DNA of 64,000 nt from Sphingomonas faeni (GTDB taxonomy: Bacteria > Pseudomonadota > Alphaproteobacteria > Sphingomonadales > Sphingomonadaceae), in contig NZ_JALPNF010000009.1 in NCBI RefSeq assembly GCF_023195535.1, positions 54,759 through 118,758 on the forward strand, read 5' to 3'. The notes beneath the pieces were generated by a model that saw only the letters and a program-made list of their open reading frames with translations, did no database searches and was not told the origin of the DNA. Both the position numbers and the translations under genes were made by a program. Positions 26,069 through 35,841 of this stretch are shown piece by piece; the first letter of the stretch is position 1; every line of letters begins with the position of its first letter.

Positions 26069-26533
26069 ATGACCGATCGTATCGACCGCAAGCTCGAAGA
26101 GCTGGGCCTCACCCTTCCGCAGGCTGCCGCACCCGTGGCGTCCTACGTCCCGACCGTGCTGGCGAACGGCATGCTCCACATCTCGGGTCAGTTGCCGTTC
26201 AAGGACGGCGCCCTGGTCACCGGCCGCGTGGGCGACGGTGTCTCGCTCGAAGACGCACAGGAGGCCGCCAAGCTCTGCGCACTCATGCTCGTCGCACAGA
26301 TGAAGGCGGCGCTCGGCACGCTCGGCCGAGTCGAGCGGATCGTGAAGCTCGGCGTGTTCGTCAACTCGACCGGCGACTTCACCGATCAGCCCAAGGTCGC
26401 CAACGGCGCGTCGGACCTGATGGTCGCGCTGTTCGGCGATGCCGGCAAGCACGCACGCTCGGCGGTCGGCGTCCCCGTCCTCCCGCTCGGCGCCGCGGTC
26501 GAGATCGACGCGATCGTGCAGGTTTCCGCCTAA
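26069..26533 (+). CDS. RidA/YjgF-family protein
   Basis: The 154-residue protein has the longer RidA-like form in which the core begins [21 protein letters not shown]. RidA proteins deaminate reactive enamine and imine intermediates from pyridoxal-phosphate enzymes. The segment [23 protein letters not shown] supplies Val rather than the RidA-type Arg-Cys-containing motif near the active site, so this is probably a sub-group without confirmed deaminase activity. It is the first of two plus-strand genes separated by a small tandem repeat. Confidence 0.85.
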   Translation: MTDRIDRKLEELGLTLPQAAAPVASYVPTVLANGMLHISGQLPFKDGALVTGRVGDGVSLEDAQEAAKLCALMLVAQMKAALGTLGRVERIVKLGVFVNSTGDFTDQPKVANGASDLMVALFGDAGKHARSAVGVPVLPLGAAVEIDAIVQVSA

Positions 26534-26537
26534 GCTC

Positions 26538-26608
26538 CTTGGAGGCGCGCTTGCGCGTCTCCACCTATGGCCCTTGGAGGCGCGTCTCTGCGTCTCTACC
26601 TAAGCGGC
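26538..26608 (+). repeat. Tandem direct repeat with hairpin after ridA
   Basis: Two copies of about 35 bases, each beginning ccttggaggcgcg and containing the complementary gcgtctc followed by acctа-type sequence, lie head to tail. The first copy forms a hairpin ggaggcgcg-cttg-cgcgtctcc that may weakly terminate ridA transcription. Confidence 0.6.
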
Positions 26609-26609
26609 A

Positions 26610-27770
26610 ATGAACGCCGTCACAGCCCGTATCGCCCAAGGCGTCACCTCGATCGCGGCCGAGGACTGGGACGCGTGCTCCGGCACCGCCAACCCGTTCG
26701 TCGGCCACGCGTTCCTCTCCGCGCTCGAAGCCTCGAAAAGCGTCGGGGGCCGTTCAGGGTGGCAGGCGCTGCCGATCGTGGTCGACGGCCCCGACGGCAA
26801 ACCAGCGGGGATCGCGCCAGCTTACGCCAAGAGCCACAGCCAGGGCGAATACGTGTTCGATCAGGGCTGGGCCGACGCCTGGGAGCGGGCAGGGGGGCAA
26901 TATTACCCCAAGCTCCAGATCGCCGCACCGTTCAGCCCGGTGCCGGGCCCGCGCCTCCTCCTCCGCGACCGCGACCAGGCCCCTGCGCTGATCGCCGCGC
27001 TGGAAGCAGTGACCGACCAGAGCGGGCTATCTTCCGCGCATGCGACCTTCATCGACCCCGACGAGGTGGCGCTGTTCGAGTCCGCCGGCTGGCTGATCCG
27101 CCAGGGCACGCAGTTCCACTGGAAGAACGACGGGTATGCGAGTTTCGACGATTTCCTCGCCGTGCTCGCCAGCCGCAAGCGCAAGGCGATCCGCAAGGAG
27201 CGCGCGGCCGCGGTCGAAGGCCTGACGATCCGCCACCTCACCGGCGCCGAGATCACGCCCGCGCATTGGGACGCGTTCTGGGTCTTCTACCAGGACACCG
27301 GCGCCCGCAAATGGGGTCAGCCCTATCTGACACGCGCGTTCTTCGACCAGATCGGCGAGACGATGGGCGACCAGATCCTGCTGATCCTCGCCGAGCGGGA
27401 CGGCATTCTCATCGCCGGCGCGCTCAACCTGATCGGCGCGGACACGCTCTACGGCCGTTACTGGGGCGCGACCGAGGAGGTGCCGTTCCTCCATTTCGAA
27501 CTCTGCTATTATCAGGCGATCGACGCCGCCATCGCGCGGGGTTTGAAGACCGTCGAGGCGGGCGCGCAGGGCGAGCACAAGCTCGCGCGCGGCTATGCGC
27601 CCGTCGCGACCTATTCCGCGCACTACATCCCCGACCCGAGCTTCCGTCGCGCGATCGCCGACTATCTCGTCCGTGAACGCGAAGCCGTCGCGGAGCAGCA
27701 GGAGTATCTCGGCGAGCTTACTCCGTTCCGGCGGGGCGAGCCGCCGGCTGGACCAAAGGCCCCCGGTTGA
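26610..27770 (+). CDS. GNAT-fold N-acyltransferase, COG3146 (DUF482) family
   Basis: The 386-residue protein belongs to the family of large FemAB/GNAT-like proteins annotated as peptidogalycan-type acyltransferases. Typical segments are WDACSGTANPFVGHAFLSALE near the N-terminus, FHWKNDGYASFDDFLAVLASRKRKAIRKER, FWVFYQDTGARKWGQPYLTRAFF, the glycine-rich LNLIGADTLYGRYWGA and GVEAGAQGEHK-like AGAQGEHKLARGY near the end. The substrate is not known. Its 3' end overlaps the convergent membrane-protein gene by 53 bases, so the overlapped part must encode both C-termini. Confidence 0.82.
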   Translation: MNAVTARIAQGVTSIAAEDWDACSGTANPFVGHAFLSALEASKSVGGRSGWQALPIVVDGPDGKPAGIAPAYAKSHSQGEYVFDQGWADAWERAGGQYYPKLQIAAPFSPVPGPRLLLRDRDQAPALIAALEAVTDQSGLSSAHATFIDPDEVALFESAGWLIRQGTQFHWKNDGYASFDDFLAVLASRKRKAIRKERAAAVEGLTIRHLTGAEITPAHWDAFWVFYQDTGARKWGQPYLTRAFFDQIGETMGDQILLILAERDGILIAGALNLIGADTLYGRYWGATEEVPFLHFELCYYQAIDAAIARGLKTVEAGAQGEHKLARGYAPVATYSAHYIPDPSFRRAIADYLVREREAVAEQQEYLGELTPFRRGEPPAGPKAPG

Positions 27771-29322
27771 CGCGGTAGAGCAAGCTCGTTTCGTCTCGCC
27801 GGATCAGCGTCAGGTCGCCGACCAGCGCCGGATCGAACTTCGGCGGGTGGATCAGCCAGACGTAATCGAACGCCTCGCGCGGGAATTTCTCCAGCGCCAT
27901 CGAAATCGGCCGCCAGAACTGGCCACGGCACTTGATGTCGCTGACGATCTCCGACGGATCATGCGCGAACCCGCGCGCCGCCGCGTAGTTCGTCGTCAGC
28001 AGCTGCGCGCCGGCCATCGACCATTGATCGTTGGTAAAGGCGAGGCGCCGCTCGAGCAGCAGCGCCGGCACATGCTCGAGCCGCGAATACGCCCAGTCGT
28101 CGCGACACCGCCGCCCGACGAACGACACCACGCGAGACCGCTCTGGCACCGTATCGATCGCTGCGATCGCCTGGTCGTAGCTGCGATCGTACATCAGGTA
28201 GCTGACCGTCGTCCCCGCCAGCCGCACGCCGAAGAACGCAAAGCCCAGCACCGCCAGCACGGCAGCGCCCCGCAACGACAGCCCATGCCGCGGCCGCAGC
28301 GCGATCACCGCGATCGCCAGCACGAACGGCGCGAGCCGCATGTCCGCATAGGCCGACCCGAACACGATCCGCGGCAACAGCACGTATACGCCTGCGAGAA
28401 ACAGCGCCGACAGCCCCAGGTTGCGCGAATATTCGATCGTCTGGTCGCGCACGCCGCGGAACAGGATCACGAACAGCACCGTCACCGACGCGATGTCGAA
28501 CGCCATCCACCGATCGCGCAGGACCATCGTGATCCAGTTCATCTTCCAGCGCCAGTTGAACCAGTCCTGCGTCTTGCCGCCGACATGATCGCCCGAGCGC
28601 CACACCACCATCATCACCATCGGCAGCGCGAGCGGCACGCAGTTCAGCCCGGCCTGGACGAACGCCCTGAACCAGCCATGTGCCCAGCTTTTGGGATCGC
28701 TGTCGCGGCGGATGTCGTGCTGGCGGATCAGTTCGGCGGAGAAGGCGAGCACGCCCAGCACGCCCCAGCCAAACGTATGGCACAGCCACAACAGGCACGA
28801 GACGGGGATGAAGATCGCAGTACGCAGCTTGGTCCGCCCGAGCCGCCCCATCCGCAGCCACAGCGCGAACAGGTTGAGCGCGATCGCCATCGCCAATGCG
28901 AAGTTCACGAACCCGAACTGGAACGGATAGCTGTAGGCGAGCGGGAGCGCGAACAACGCGGTCGCCGGGATTCGCCCATGCACCTCGCGCGCGATCCACA
29001 GCAGCCCGGTCACGGTGAGCGCCGGGATCGCCATCACGATCAGCTTCACCGCCAGCTGCAACCCGAAGATCGGCGCGAGCGGTTCGATCAACAGGTCGAT
29101 GCCGAGATTGCCGATCATCTGCCAGCGGAAGTTATACCACTGCGAAAGCCAGGGATTTTCGCCGATCGCCAACTGGACGCGGTAGCGGCCCATGTGGCCC
29201 GGCAGATCGACCAGCGGCGGGATCTCCGGCCACAGCAACGGTACGATCGACGCTAGCGCCACCGCGAAGACGAAGCCGCGCGTCTGCCACCAGTGAAGTT
29301 CCGTGCTCTGCCCCCGCGTCAT
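27718..29322 (-). CDS. Polytopic membrane protein, possible GT-C-type glycosyltransferase (paralogue 1)
   Basis: The 534-residue protein has about ten to twelve hydrophobic segments and a soluble C-terminus of about 130 residues. The first extracytoplasmic loop carries PPLVDLPGHMGRYRV, an acidic/His loop in the position where GT-C glycosyltransferases keep catalytic acids. Strong similarity to the next gene upstream (29332-30939) runs along the whole length: shared PPL-D-PGH-GRYR, NLG-DLL, HGRIPA, ALPLAYSYPFQ and WLCH-FGW. The two are tandem paralogues. The gene starts nine bases after that paralogue's stop. No donor or acceptor can be named, and the GT-C label is inference from topology. Confidence 0.62.
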   Translation of the reverse strand: MTRGQSTELHWWQTRGFVFAVALASIVPLLWPEIPPLVDLPGHMGRYRVQLAIGENPWLSQWYNFRWQMIGNLGIDLLIEPLAPIFGLQLAVKLIVMAIPALTVTGLLWIAREVHGRIPATALFALPLAYSYPFQFGFVNFALAMAIALNLFALWLRMGRLGRTKLRTAIFIPVSCLLWLCHTFGWGVLGVLAFSAELIRQHDIRRDSDPKSWAHGWFRAFVQAGLNCVPLALPMVMMVVWRSGDHVGGKTQDWFNWRWKMNWITMVLRDRWMAFDIASVTVLFVILFRGVRDQTIEYSRNLGLSALFLAGVYVLLPRIVFGSAYADMRLAPFVLAIAVIALRPRHGLSLRGAAVLAVLGFAFFGVRLAGTTVSYLMYDRSYDQAIAAIDTVPERSRVVSFVGRRCRDDWAYSRLEHVPALLLERRLAFTNDQWSMAGAQLLTTNYAAARGFAHDPSEIVSDIKCRGQFWRPISMALEKFPREAFDYVWLIHPPKFDPALVGDLTLIRRDETSLLYRVNRGPLVQPAARPAGTE

Positions 29323-29331
29323 CGTCGACGC

Positions 29332-30939
29332 CTAGCGCCGCATGGGGCCCTTCGACAAGCACCCTGCATGATCGAATGCGACGGAATAGACCGCGGATCT
29401 TCCATCGGACCAGATCGGGACGAGGTCGGCCGACTGTGCCCGTCCGACCGGGAAGCCGATCGTCCAAACCCGTTGGAACGTGCAGCGATCGAAGGCGCGT
29501 ATCGCTTTGTCGAAGTCGATGGTCTGGTCCTCGGTTCCCGGTGGATGGACGATCTGCGACGGATCGCGATCGAATGGTGCGGCATCGGGATGGCGCGGGT
29601 GGATCAGTTGCTGACCCGCGAGCGCCCATTGTTCGTTGTCGAAAGCCTCACGCCGCGCCACCGCCAGACCGGCGATGTGCGTGAGGCGGGGGTTGAACCA
29701 GGACGTCATGTTTGGCTCGTTCACCAATACCAGGACGGCAGCGGCGCGCGGAATGGCGTTCAGCGCTTGCAGCGCGCGGGACTGGCCTTGACTGAAAAGG
29801 ATGAACGCGATCGTCGTCGTAGCAATCCTGACCGCGAAAAACGCGGCGCCGATCGCCGCGGCCCGCCGCGCAAGCGCATCGTGATCCGGCTCGATGCGGA
29901 TTGCCAGCACCGCAAGCGCCGCCGCGTAAGGCAGCATCCGCATATCGACTCCGGCCCCGCCCTGGAACATCAGCGGTAGCATCACGAAGGTTATCAGACC
30001 GAACAGCGCCGGAATGCCAAGCACTCCTATGAACTGCATGCGTGGCGAGCGGACTGCGGTCCACACCGCGCAGACGATCAGTACGACGCCAGCGATGTCG
30101 TACACCTTCCAACGTTCGCGCAGCATCGACACGAGCCATTGCGCCTTGGCGCTCCAGCGGAACCACTTGCCGGTATCGCCTGCCAGCCGATCGCTGCCAC
30201 TGCCGAGCATGATCAGGAGTGGCCATGCCATCGGCAACGCCATCAGGCCGGCCGCGAAGGCCGCCTCGATCCAGGGTTCGCCGCGCCGCATACGCAGCGA
30301 CCATTCCGCGCCGATTACGAACAGCCCGAGCATGGCCCAGCCGAAGCTGTGGCATAGCCAAGTCAGCCCGGCGTATGGCACGAACACGATTATGCGCACC
30401 CAGGTCGGACGCGTCCGCGCCAGCCGGATCCACCAGGCAAGCCCTGCAAGCGCCATCGCAGCGCCGAGGCAGAAATTCACGAACCCAAGTTGGAACGGGT
30501 AGCTATAGGCGAGTGGCAGCGCGAAGCCCGCCATCGCCGGGATGCGGCCGTGCGCTTCATAGGCGACCCACAGCATCGCTGCGACGGTCATCGCCGGGAT
30601 CAAGCCAATCACCAGCCGAGCCGCGGGCTCGACATCGAGCAGAGGATGCAACGCCATAACGAGCAGGTCGACGCCGAGGTTGCCGATCAGCGCCCAGCGT
30701 ACGTCGTAATGCTGTGCGAGCGGACCGGTGCCTGCGTCCGCGAGGATCCGGTAGCGACCGATGTGGCCGGGCACGTCGGTCAGCGGAGGGATCGCCGGCC
30801 ACAGCATGGGAATTAGAGCGGCGAGTATCGCGAGGACCGCGAACCCGCGCGTCGTCCACCAGCCTTGCCGTGCTGCGCCGGAGAGCGTGGTGGAACGGAT
30901 GTCGTGCTCCACGTCGGGTCGTGCGATCGTGCCGGTCAC
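29332..30939 (-). CDS. Polytopic membrane protein, possible GT-C-type glycosyltransferase (paralogue 2)
   Basis: The 535-residue protein shares topology and sequence with its downstream neighbour: TRGFAVLAILAALIPMLWP in the first helix, PPLTDVPGHIGRYRI in the first loop, HGRIPAMAGFALPLAYSYPF and TWLCHSFGWAM. The C-terminal soluble part again contains a YS-V-FDHAG type ending. The GTG at 30939 overlaps the upstream membrane gene's stop as GTGA, which decides the start over the longer frame to 30990. It is probably the third gene of an argG-led transcript. The function is not known. Confidence 0.62.
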   Translation of the reverse strand: MTGTIARPDVEHDIRSTTLSGAARQGWWTTRGFAVLAILAALIPMLWPAIPPLTDVPGHIGRYRILADAGTGPLAQHYDVRWALIGNLGVDLLVMALHPLLDVEPAARLVIGLIPAMTVAAMLWVAYEAHGRIPAMAGFALPLAYSYPFQLGFVNFCLGAAMALAGLAWWIRLARTRPTWVRIIVFVPYAGLTWLCHSFGWAMLGLFVIGAEWSLRMRRGEPWIEAAFAAGLMALPMAWPLLIMLGSGSDRLAGDTGKWFRWSAKAQWLVSMLRERWKVYDIAGVVLIVCAVWTAVRSPRMQFIGVLGIPALFGLITFVMLPLMFQGGAGVDMRMLPYAAALAVLAIRIEPDHDALARRAAAIGAAFFAVRIATTTIAFILFSQGQSRALQALNAIPRAAAVLVLVNEPNMTSWFNPRLTHIAGLAVARREAFDNEQWALAGQQLIHPRHPDAAPFDRDPSQIVHPPGTEDQTIDFDKAIRAFDRCTFQRVWTIGFPVGRAQSADLVPIWSDGRSAVYSVAFDHAGCLSKGPMRR

Positions 30940-32630
30940 GGGACGACCTCGAATATCCTGTTGCCGGGAGAATCCAGCGGCTTGAGCCATGCTGGAATCC
31001 TGCGCGATGCCAGTTCCTTCGCCATGCTGTCAGGGGCGGGCTGGATGCCGTCGAAATCACTGTCGCAATAGACCACGTAACGGACCTTCCATTGATCTGC
31101 GATCGCTCGCGCCTGGCTGCTGCGGCCGATAAAGAACCGGTACATTGCGACATTTCCTGCGGTGTTACGGTGATAGGGGCCGGCCACGAAGGCATGCGGG
31201 GTGGCGGCGATACCCCAGGGGGCGACGTCGATCGGTGCCATCACCATGCCGGGCGAAAGGTGGTCGAGCGCAGCTATCGCTGGAGGCGAGGTGCAGGTCG
31301 ACGCGCTTGGAGAGGGCTTTCGCGGCGACGGCGGGAATACCTCGGCCGCGATAGGGTAGAGCATGCCGGTTGAGAGAATCCATGCCGGTACCAGCGTGAG
31401 AACACCGCGCCGCCGTGCCGCGCCGATCATGATGGCCAGCGCGGGCGCGCCGAGCATCGCGCCGGTATAGGCACCGCGAAGCTGCACTGCGGCGATCGCG
31501 ACGGCGGTGCACTGAAGCGCGAGCAGCAGGACCGCGTTGCGACCGGGTCGCCGACGCACCAGCCACGCTGAGGCCGCGACCCCCGCGAGCATGACTCCGA
31601 AATACCCGAACGCCACGCCGAATGACGCCGTGACGATCGATTGCGCCTCTCCGACGTGATCGAGCCACAAGCGGCGCAACAGTATAGGAACCTGCCCATA
31701 GGGCGATCCGCACGCGGGAGACTGCAGCCGGATGACGCCGAGCGCTCCGAGAAACAGGGTGGCGGCGATTGCCAGCCTGACTCGGACCGATATTATATGC
31801 CGTCCCAGCACCGCGATCGCTAACGGAACGATTGCCATGATCGCCAAGCCAGTCGCGGCCTGCTGGGTAAATCCGTCGCAGGCAGGATAGCGCCATTGTC
31901 GACTGGCGAACCCCGCAATGCCGATACCGAGCCCGGTCAGCGTCCCGACACCCAGACCGAGGATCCGCGCTTCGCCCTTGCTTTCCGCACGCGCCCAGGC
32001 GAGCAGCGCCGCGGCACCGAGCACCGCAAAGAACGGCATCGTCTCCATGCCGATGACGAGGCTGGTCGCGGCAAGTGCCCCGGTGATCGCGCCGTTACGG
32101 AATGTCGGCTTTCCGATCGCGGCCAGCGTGGCGCCGAGAAGGAGCACGAGTTGCAGGCCGTGATGGTCGATGCGACCGGGTACGAAGATCGTCGTCGCCG
32201 GATATGCGATCGCCGCGATGACCATCGCGGTGCGCCCTGCATCGGGGTCGAGGTGGCGGGTGATCCGACCTACCAACAGCAACGCGCCGGCGAACAGCAG
32301 GATCGGCCAGAGGGTGACGGCGAGCACCTCGGCGCGATGCGTTCCAAGCAGCGGCGCCGCGGTGGTGATTAGTAGGGCGGGGCCCAGATCGGCAACGCGC
32401 GACCAGTGCATCGGCACGCCAGCACCTAGTCGGTATTGGGTCAGATCGCTCCACGATTGCCCGCCAAGCCAGTCGCGGACCTGCTGGAGGCGCATGACGT
32501 CGTCGGTATCGGGCAGCCGTAACGCCGAAAGCGAGGACCAGTCGCCGATGCTCCACGCCAGTCCCAGAACGAACGCCAACAGGACGGCGATCGCGAGATC
32601 GGAAATCAGGTCAAGGCGTTCGCGGTCCAC
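30936..32630 (-). CDS. Polytopic membrane protein with DTDD loop, possible oligosaccharyltransferase-like GT-C protein
   Basis: The 564-residue protein has about eleven hydrophobic segments and a C-terminal soluble domain of about 120 residues. The first loop carries LRLPDTDDVMRLQQVRDW, an acidic motif after the first helix as in GT-C enzymes and STT3/PglB-like proteins, followed by QYRLGAGVPMHWSR and later PGRIDHHGLQL. The C-terminal domain contains an MAPIDVAPWG segment and YVVYCDSDF. It is unrelated at motif level to the two paralogues downstream but overlaps the first of them by GTGA. A sugar or lipid-linked transfer role is inference. Confidence 0.6.
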   Translation of the reverse strand: MDRERLDLISDLAIAVLLAFVLGLAWSIGDWSSLSALRLPDTDDVMRLQQVRDWLGGQSWSDLTQYRLGAGVPMHWSRVADLGPALLITTAAPLLGTHRAEVLAVTLWPILLFAGALLLVGRITRHLDPDAGRTAMVIAAIAYPATTIFVPGRIDHHGLQLVLLLGATLAAIGKPTFRNGAITGALAATSLVIGMETMPFFAVLGAAALLAWARAESKGEARILGLGVGTLTGLGIGIAGFASRQWRYPACDGFTQQAATGLAIMAIVPLAIAVLGRHIISVRVRLAIAATLFLGALGVIRLQSPACGSPYGQVPILLRRLWLDHVGEAQSIVTASFGVAFGYFGVMLAGVAASAWLVRRRPGRNAVLLLALQCTAVAIAAVQLRGAYTGAMLGAPALAIMIGAARRRGVLTLVPAWILSTGMLYPIAAEVFPPSPRKPSPSASTCTSPPAIAALDHLSPGMVMAPIDVAPWGIAATPHAFVAGPYHRNTAGNVAMYRFFIGRSSQARAIADQWKVRYVVYCDSDFDGIQPAPDSMAKELASRRIPAWLKPLDSPGNRIFEVVP

Positions 32631-32668
32631 CCATGCGGCTGTAGCGCCGCATGGTTAACCGATCGTAG

Positions 32669-33886
32669 TTACCGGTCGCGCTTCGCAAGCAACCGCAGCC
32701 GCAGCGCGTTCAACTTGATAAAGCCTTCCGCATCGCGCTGGTCGTACGCGCCCTGGTCGTCCTCGAACGTCACGACCTTCTCCGAATAGAGCGAGTTCGG
32801 CGACTTCCGGCCGACCACGTACACGCCGCCCTTGTAGAGCTTGAGTCGAACCGTGCCCGACACCTTCTCCTGGCTGTGATCGATCGCCGCCTGCAGCATC
32901 TCGCGCTCGGGGCTGAACCAGAAGCCGTTGTAGAGCAGCTCGGCGTACCGCGGCGCCAGCTCGTCCTTCAGATGCGCGGCGCCGCGATCGAGCGTCAGCT
33001 GCTCGATGCCGCGGTGTGCGAGCTGATAGATCGTGCCACCGGGCGTCTCGTACATGCCGCGGCTCTTCATGCCGACGAAGCGGTTCTCGACCAGATCGAG
33101 ACGACCGATCCCGTGACGGCGGCCATAGTCGTTGAGCGTCGACAGCAAGGTCGCGGGAGACATGCCCTCGCCGTTGATCGCGATGCCGTCGCCGCGCTCG
33201 AAATCGATCGTGATGTATTCCGGCGCGTCGGGCGCGTCCTCGGGGTTCACGGTGCGCGAATAGACATAGTCGGGGACCTCGTCCCACGGGTTCTCGAGGA
33301 CCTTACCCTCGGACGAGGTGTGCAGCATGTTGGCATCGGTCGAGAAGGGCGACTCGCCGCGCTTGTCCTTGCTGACCGGGATCTGATGCGCTTCCGCGAA
33401 CTCGATCAGCTTGGTGCGGCTGGTGAGATCCCATTCGCGCCACGGGGCGATGACCTTGATGTCGGGCGACAGCGCGTAATAGCCAAGCTCGAAACGGACC
33501 TGGTCGTTGCCCTTGCCGGTCGCGCCGTGGCTGACCGCGTCGGCACCGACCATTTTGGCGATCTCAATCTGGCGCTTGGCGATCAGCGGCCGCGCGATCG
33601 ACGTGCCGAGCAGGTACAGCCCCTCGTACAGCGCGTTCGACCGCATCATCGGGAACACGTAATCGCGCACGAACTCCTCGCGCAGATCGTCGACGAAGAT
33701 GTGCTCGGGCTTCACGCCCATCAGCTCGGCCTTGGCCCGCGCCGGTTCCAGCTCTTCGCCTTGGCCGAGATCGGCGGTGAAGGTCACCACTTCGCACTTG
33801 TACGTCTGCTGGAGCCATTTCAGGATCACGCTGGTATCCAGGCCACCGGAATAGGCTAGCACCACACGTTTGATCTGATCGGTCAC
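32669..33886 (-). CDS. argG: Argininosuccinate synthase
   Basis: ArgG joins citrulline and aspartate with ATP to make argininosuccinate in arginine synthesis. The 405-residue protein shows the N-type ATP pyrophosphatase loop [14 protein letters not shown] at the start, KYNADLGQ-like [11 protein letters not shown], the citrulline/aspartate site [18 protein letters not shown], and [14 protein letters not shown]. It is full length for the family. GTG 33886 has aagga eight bases upstream; the frame is open to 33949 but the extension is not conserved. Three membrane-protein genes follow on the same strand after 38 bases. Confidence 0.97.
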   Translation of the reverse strand: MTDQIKRVVLAYSGGLDTSVILKWLQQTYKCEVVTFTADLGQGEELEPARAKAELMGVKPEHIFVDDLREEFVRDYVFPMMRSNALYEGLYLLGTSIARPLIAKRQIEIAKMVGADAVSHGATGKGNDQVRFELGYYALSPDIKVIAPWREWDLTSRTKLIEFAEAHQIPVSKDKRGESPFSTDANMLHTSSEGKVLENPWDEVPDYVYSRTVNPEDAPDAPEYITIDFERGDGIAINGEGMSPATLLSTLNDYGRRHGIGRLDLVENRFVGMKSRGMYETPGGTIYQLAHRGIEQLTLDRGAAHLKDELAPRYAELLYNGFWFSPEREMLQAAIDHSQEKVSGTVRLKLYKGGVYVVGRKSPNSLYSEKVVTFEDDQGAYDQRDAEGFIKLNALRLRLLAKRDR

Positions 33887-34033
33887 GGGCAGAGTCCTTC
33901 GGCAATATCCAATGCCCGCGCCCCTATGCGCTGGGGGGCATCCATGCAACCGGCGCCTGCAACTATGGCGTTCATGGCGCGTACAACCGAACCGGTCTAT
34001 CCGCGCCGCAAATCCTCTGGAGTTTACGCAACC

Positions 34034-34423
34034 GTGCTACGCCAAACGCTCACCGTTCTCGTTCTCGCGGGTCTCGCGACCCCGGCGCTCGCGCAGGAAA
34101 CCCGCGCGTCCGCCTCGGCCAAGTTCAAGACCGAATTCGCCGCGTCGGACACCAACAAGGACGGCGTCCTGACCCGCGCGGAAGTGCAGGCGCGGATCGG
34201 CAACATGAAGGTCGGGCCGGGCCGTCCGGATCCGGTCCATGCCAAGCGCCTCGCGGACCTCTGGTTCACGAGTGCGGACAAGAACAAGGACGGCAAGGTG
34301 ACGCAGGCCGAGGCGCAGGCGCTGCTCGCGGCGACGTTCGCGAAGTACGACGCTAACAAGGACGGCAAGATCGGCGGCGACGAGCGCGCTGCTGCCAAAG
34401 CAGAAGTGCAGGGGCCACGCTAA
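34034..34423 (+). CDS. Secreted EF-hand calcium-binding protein
   Basis: The protein has a signal peptide ([20 protein letters not shown]) and three EF-hand calcium loops: [24 protein letters not shown] and [12 protein letters not shown], each with Asp at 1, Asn/Asp at 3, Asp at 5 and Glu at 12. Starts at 33926 and 33974 are in the same frame; GTG 34034 is chosen because it begins exactly at a normal-length signal peptide, though this is not certain. Periplasmic calcium binding is likely; a partner is not seen. It is divergent from argG. Confidence 0.85.
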   Translation: MLRQTLTVLVLAGLATPALAQETRASASAKFKTEFAASDTNKDGVLTRAEVQARIGNMKVGPGRPDPVHAKRLADLWFTSADKNKDGKVTQAEAQALLAATFAKYDANKDGKIGGDERAAAKAEVQGPR

Positions 34424-34438
34424 GCCGCCTCGGCACAA

Positions 34439-34521
34439 ACCTCGTTCTCCCGCGGACGCGGGAGCCCAGCTAAGTACCGCAGTCTAGCGTAACCCTGGGC
34501 CCCCGCCTGCGCGGGGGAACG
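34439..34521. repeat. Palindromic repeat, family G
   Basis: Arms cctcgttctcccgcggacgc and the complementary cgcctgcgcgggggaacgag enclose about 40 bases, including inverted words gcccagc and ccctgggc. It lies between the EF-hand gene and cfa. A shorter, related unit lies at 38300-38354. Confidence 0.75.
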
Positions 34522-34565
34522 AGCAAAATTGGCGGGGGGACTCGCCCCCCCCCGCCATACCCACG

Positions 34566-35792
34566 TCACCCCTCCCGCAAAGCCCGCTCCCCCTCGATCA
34601 TGTAATCGCGCGTCAGCGGCAGGGTCATCCGGCTCTTCGACAGCTGGATCTGGTAGTTGACCATCCCCCCGGTCCGGAACGCTGCCGCGGCGCCCGCAAG
34701 GTAGAACGTCCACATCCGGTAGAATCGCTCGTCGTACAACGCGACGATCGCATCCTTCGCGGCCACGGTCCGATCATACCAGTGATCGATCGTCAGCGCG
34801 TAATGCACGCGCAGCACCTCGATATCGGTCGGAAAGAACTTCAGTCCCTCATACCCGCGCACGATCTCCGACAGCGCCGGATTATACCCGCCCGGGAAGA
34901 TGTATTTCGTCGTGAAGGTGTCGGTAACGCCAGGCCCCCCCATCCGGCCGATCGTGTGAAGCAGCATTACGCCGTCCTCGGTCAGAAGATCGCGGCATTT
35001 GCGGAAGAACGCCTTGTAATGCGCGGGGCCGACATGCTCGAACATGCCGACCGACACGATCCGGTCGAATGTCCCGGTCAGCGCGCGATAGTCGATCAGT
35101 TCGAACTTCACCTTGTCGGCGACGCCGGCCTCCTCGGCCCGACGGCGGGCCACCTTCAGCTGCTCTTCGGACAGCGTCACGCCGAGCACTTCGGCACCGG
35201 TCTTCGCGTGCAAATACAGGGCCATTCCGCCCCAGCCACAGCCGATGTCGAGCACGCGCATCCCCGGCTGGATCGCCAGCTTGGCAGCGATATGCGCCTT
35301 CTTGTCCGACTGCGCCTGTTCGAGGCTGTTGCCCGGATCGGTGAAATACGCGCACGAATATTGCCGGTCGGCGTCGAGGAACAGATCGTACAGCCGGTCC
35401 GACAGATCATAGTGATGCGCGACGTTCTTCTTCGATCGGCGCGCCATGTTCACCCGGTCGACGCGGTGGACGACCTTGTCGAGCAGCTTGATCGGCAGCG
35501 ACGGATTGAGCCCGCCGCCACGCTCCCACGGGCTGTTGCCCTTGAGCAGGTTGACCAGATCGCGAATGTCGCCGCGGTCGATAGCGAGGCGCCCGTCCAT
35601 GAACGCCTCTGCTGCGCCGAGCGCCGGGTGGCGGACGATCGCGCCGGCGACGCCGGGTTGGGTCAGCCGGATCGTGACCGGGTTATAGGCTGGGTCGGGC
35701 TTACCGAAATGCTTGGTCGTGCCGTCCGCGTGGATGAGCGTGAGTTCGCCGGTTTTAACCTGCCGGGCCAGGAAACGATCGAAAAGAGCCAT
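34566..35792 (-). CDS. cfa: Cyclopropane-fatty-acyl-phospholipid synthase
   Basis: The enzyme adds a methylene group from S-adenosylmethionine to unsaturated phospholipid acyl chains. The 408-residue protein has an N-terminal domain of about 130 residues and a methyltransferase domain with VLDIGCGWGGMALYL (motif I), VTLSEEQLKVA, FDRIVSVGMFEHVG and YIFPGGYNPALSEI. The substrate-binding signature YFTDPGNSLEQAQ and the Tyr-rich FYLAGAAAAF near the C-terminus match the CFAS family. The protein is full length, and ATG 35792 starts the conserved MALFDRFLARQ. Confidence 0.94.
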   Translation of the reverse strand: MALFDRFLARQVKTGELTLIHADGTTKHFGKPDPAYNPVTIRLTQPGVAGAIVRHPALGAAEAFMDGRLAIDRGDIRDLVNLLKGNSPWERGGGLNPSLPIKLLDKVVHRVDRVNMARRSKKNVAHHYDLSDRLYDLFLDADRQYSCAYFTDPGNSLEQAQSDKKAHIAAKLAIQPGMRVLDIGCGWGGMALYLHAKTGAEVLGVTLSEEQLKVARRRAEEAGVADKVKFELIDYRALTGTFDRIVSVGMFEHVGPAHYKAFFRKCRDLLTEDGVMLLHTIGRMGGPGVTDTFTTKYIFPGGYNPALSEIVRGYEGLKFFPTDIEVLRVHYALTIDHWYDRTVAAKDAIVALYDERFYRMWTFYLAGAAAAFRTGGMVNYQIQLSKSRMTLPLTRDYMIEGERALREG

Positions 35793-35841
35793 GTCGCTTT
35801 AGCTAATGACTGGTACGGAATTGCGCTACCCCCGCGGCGGC

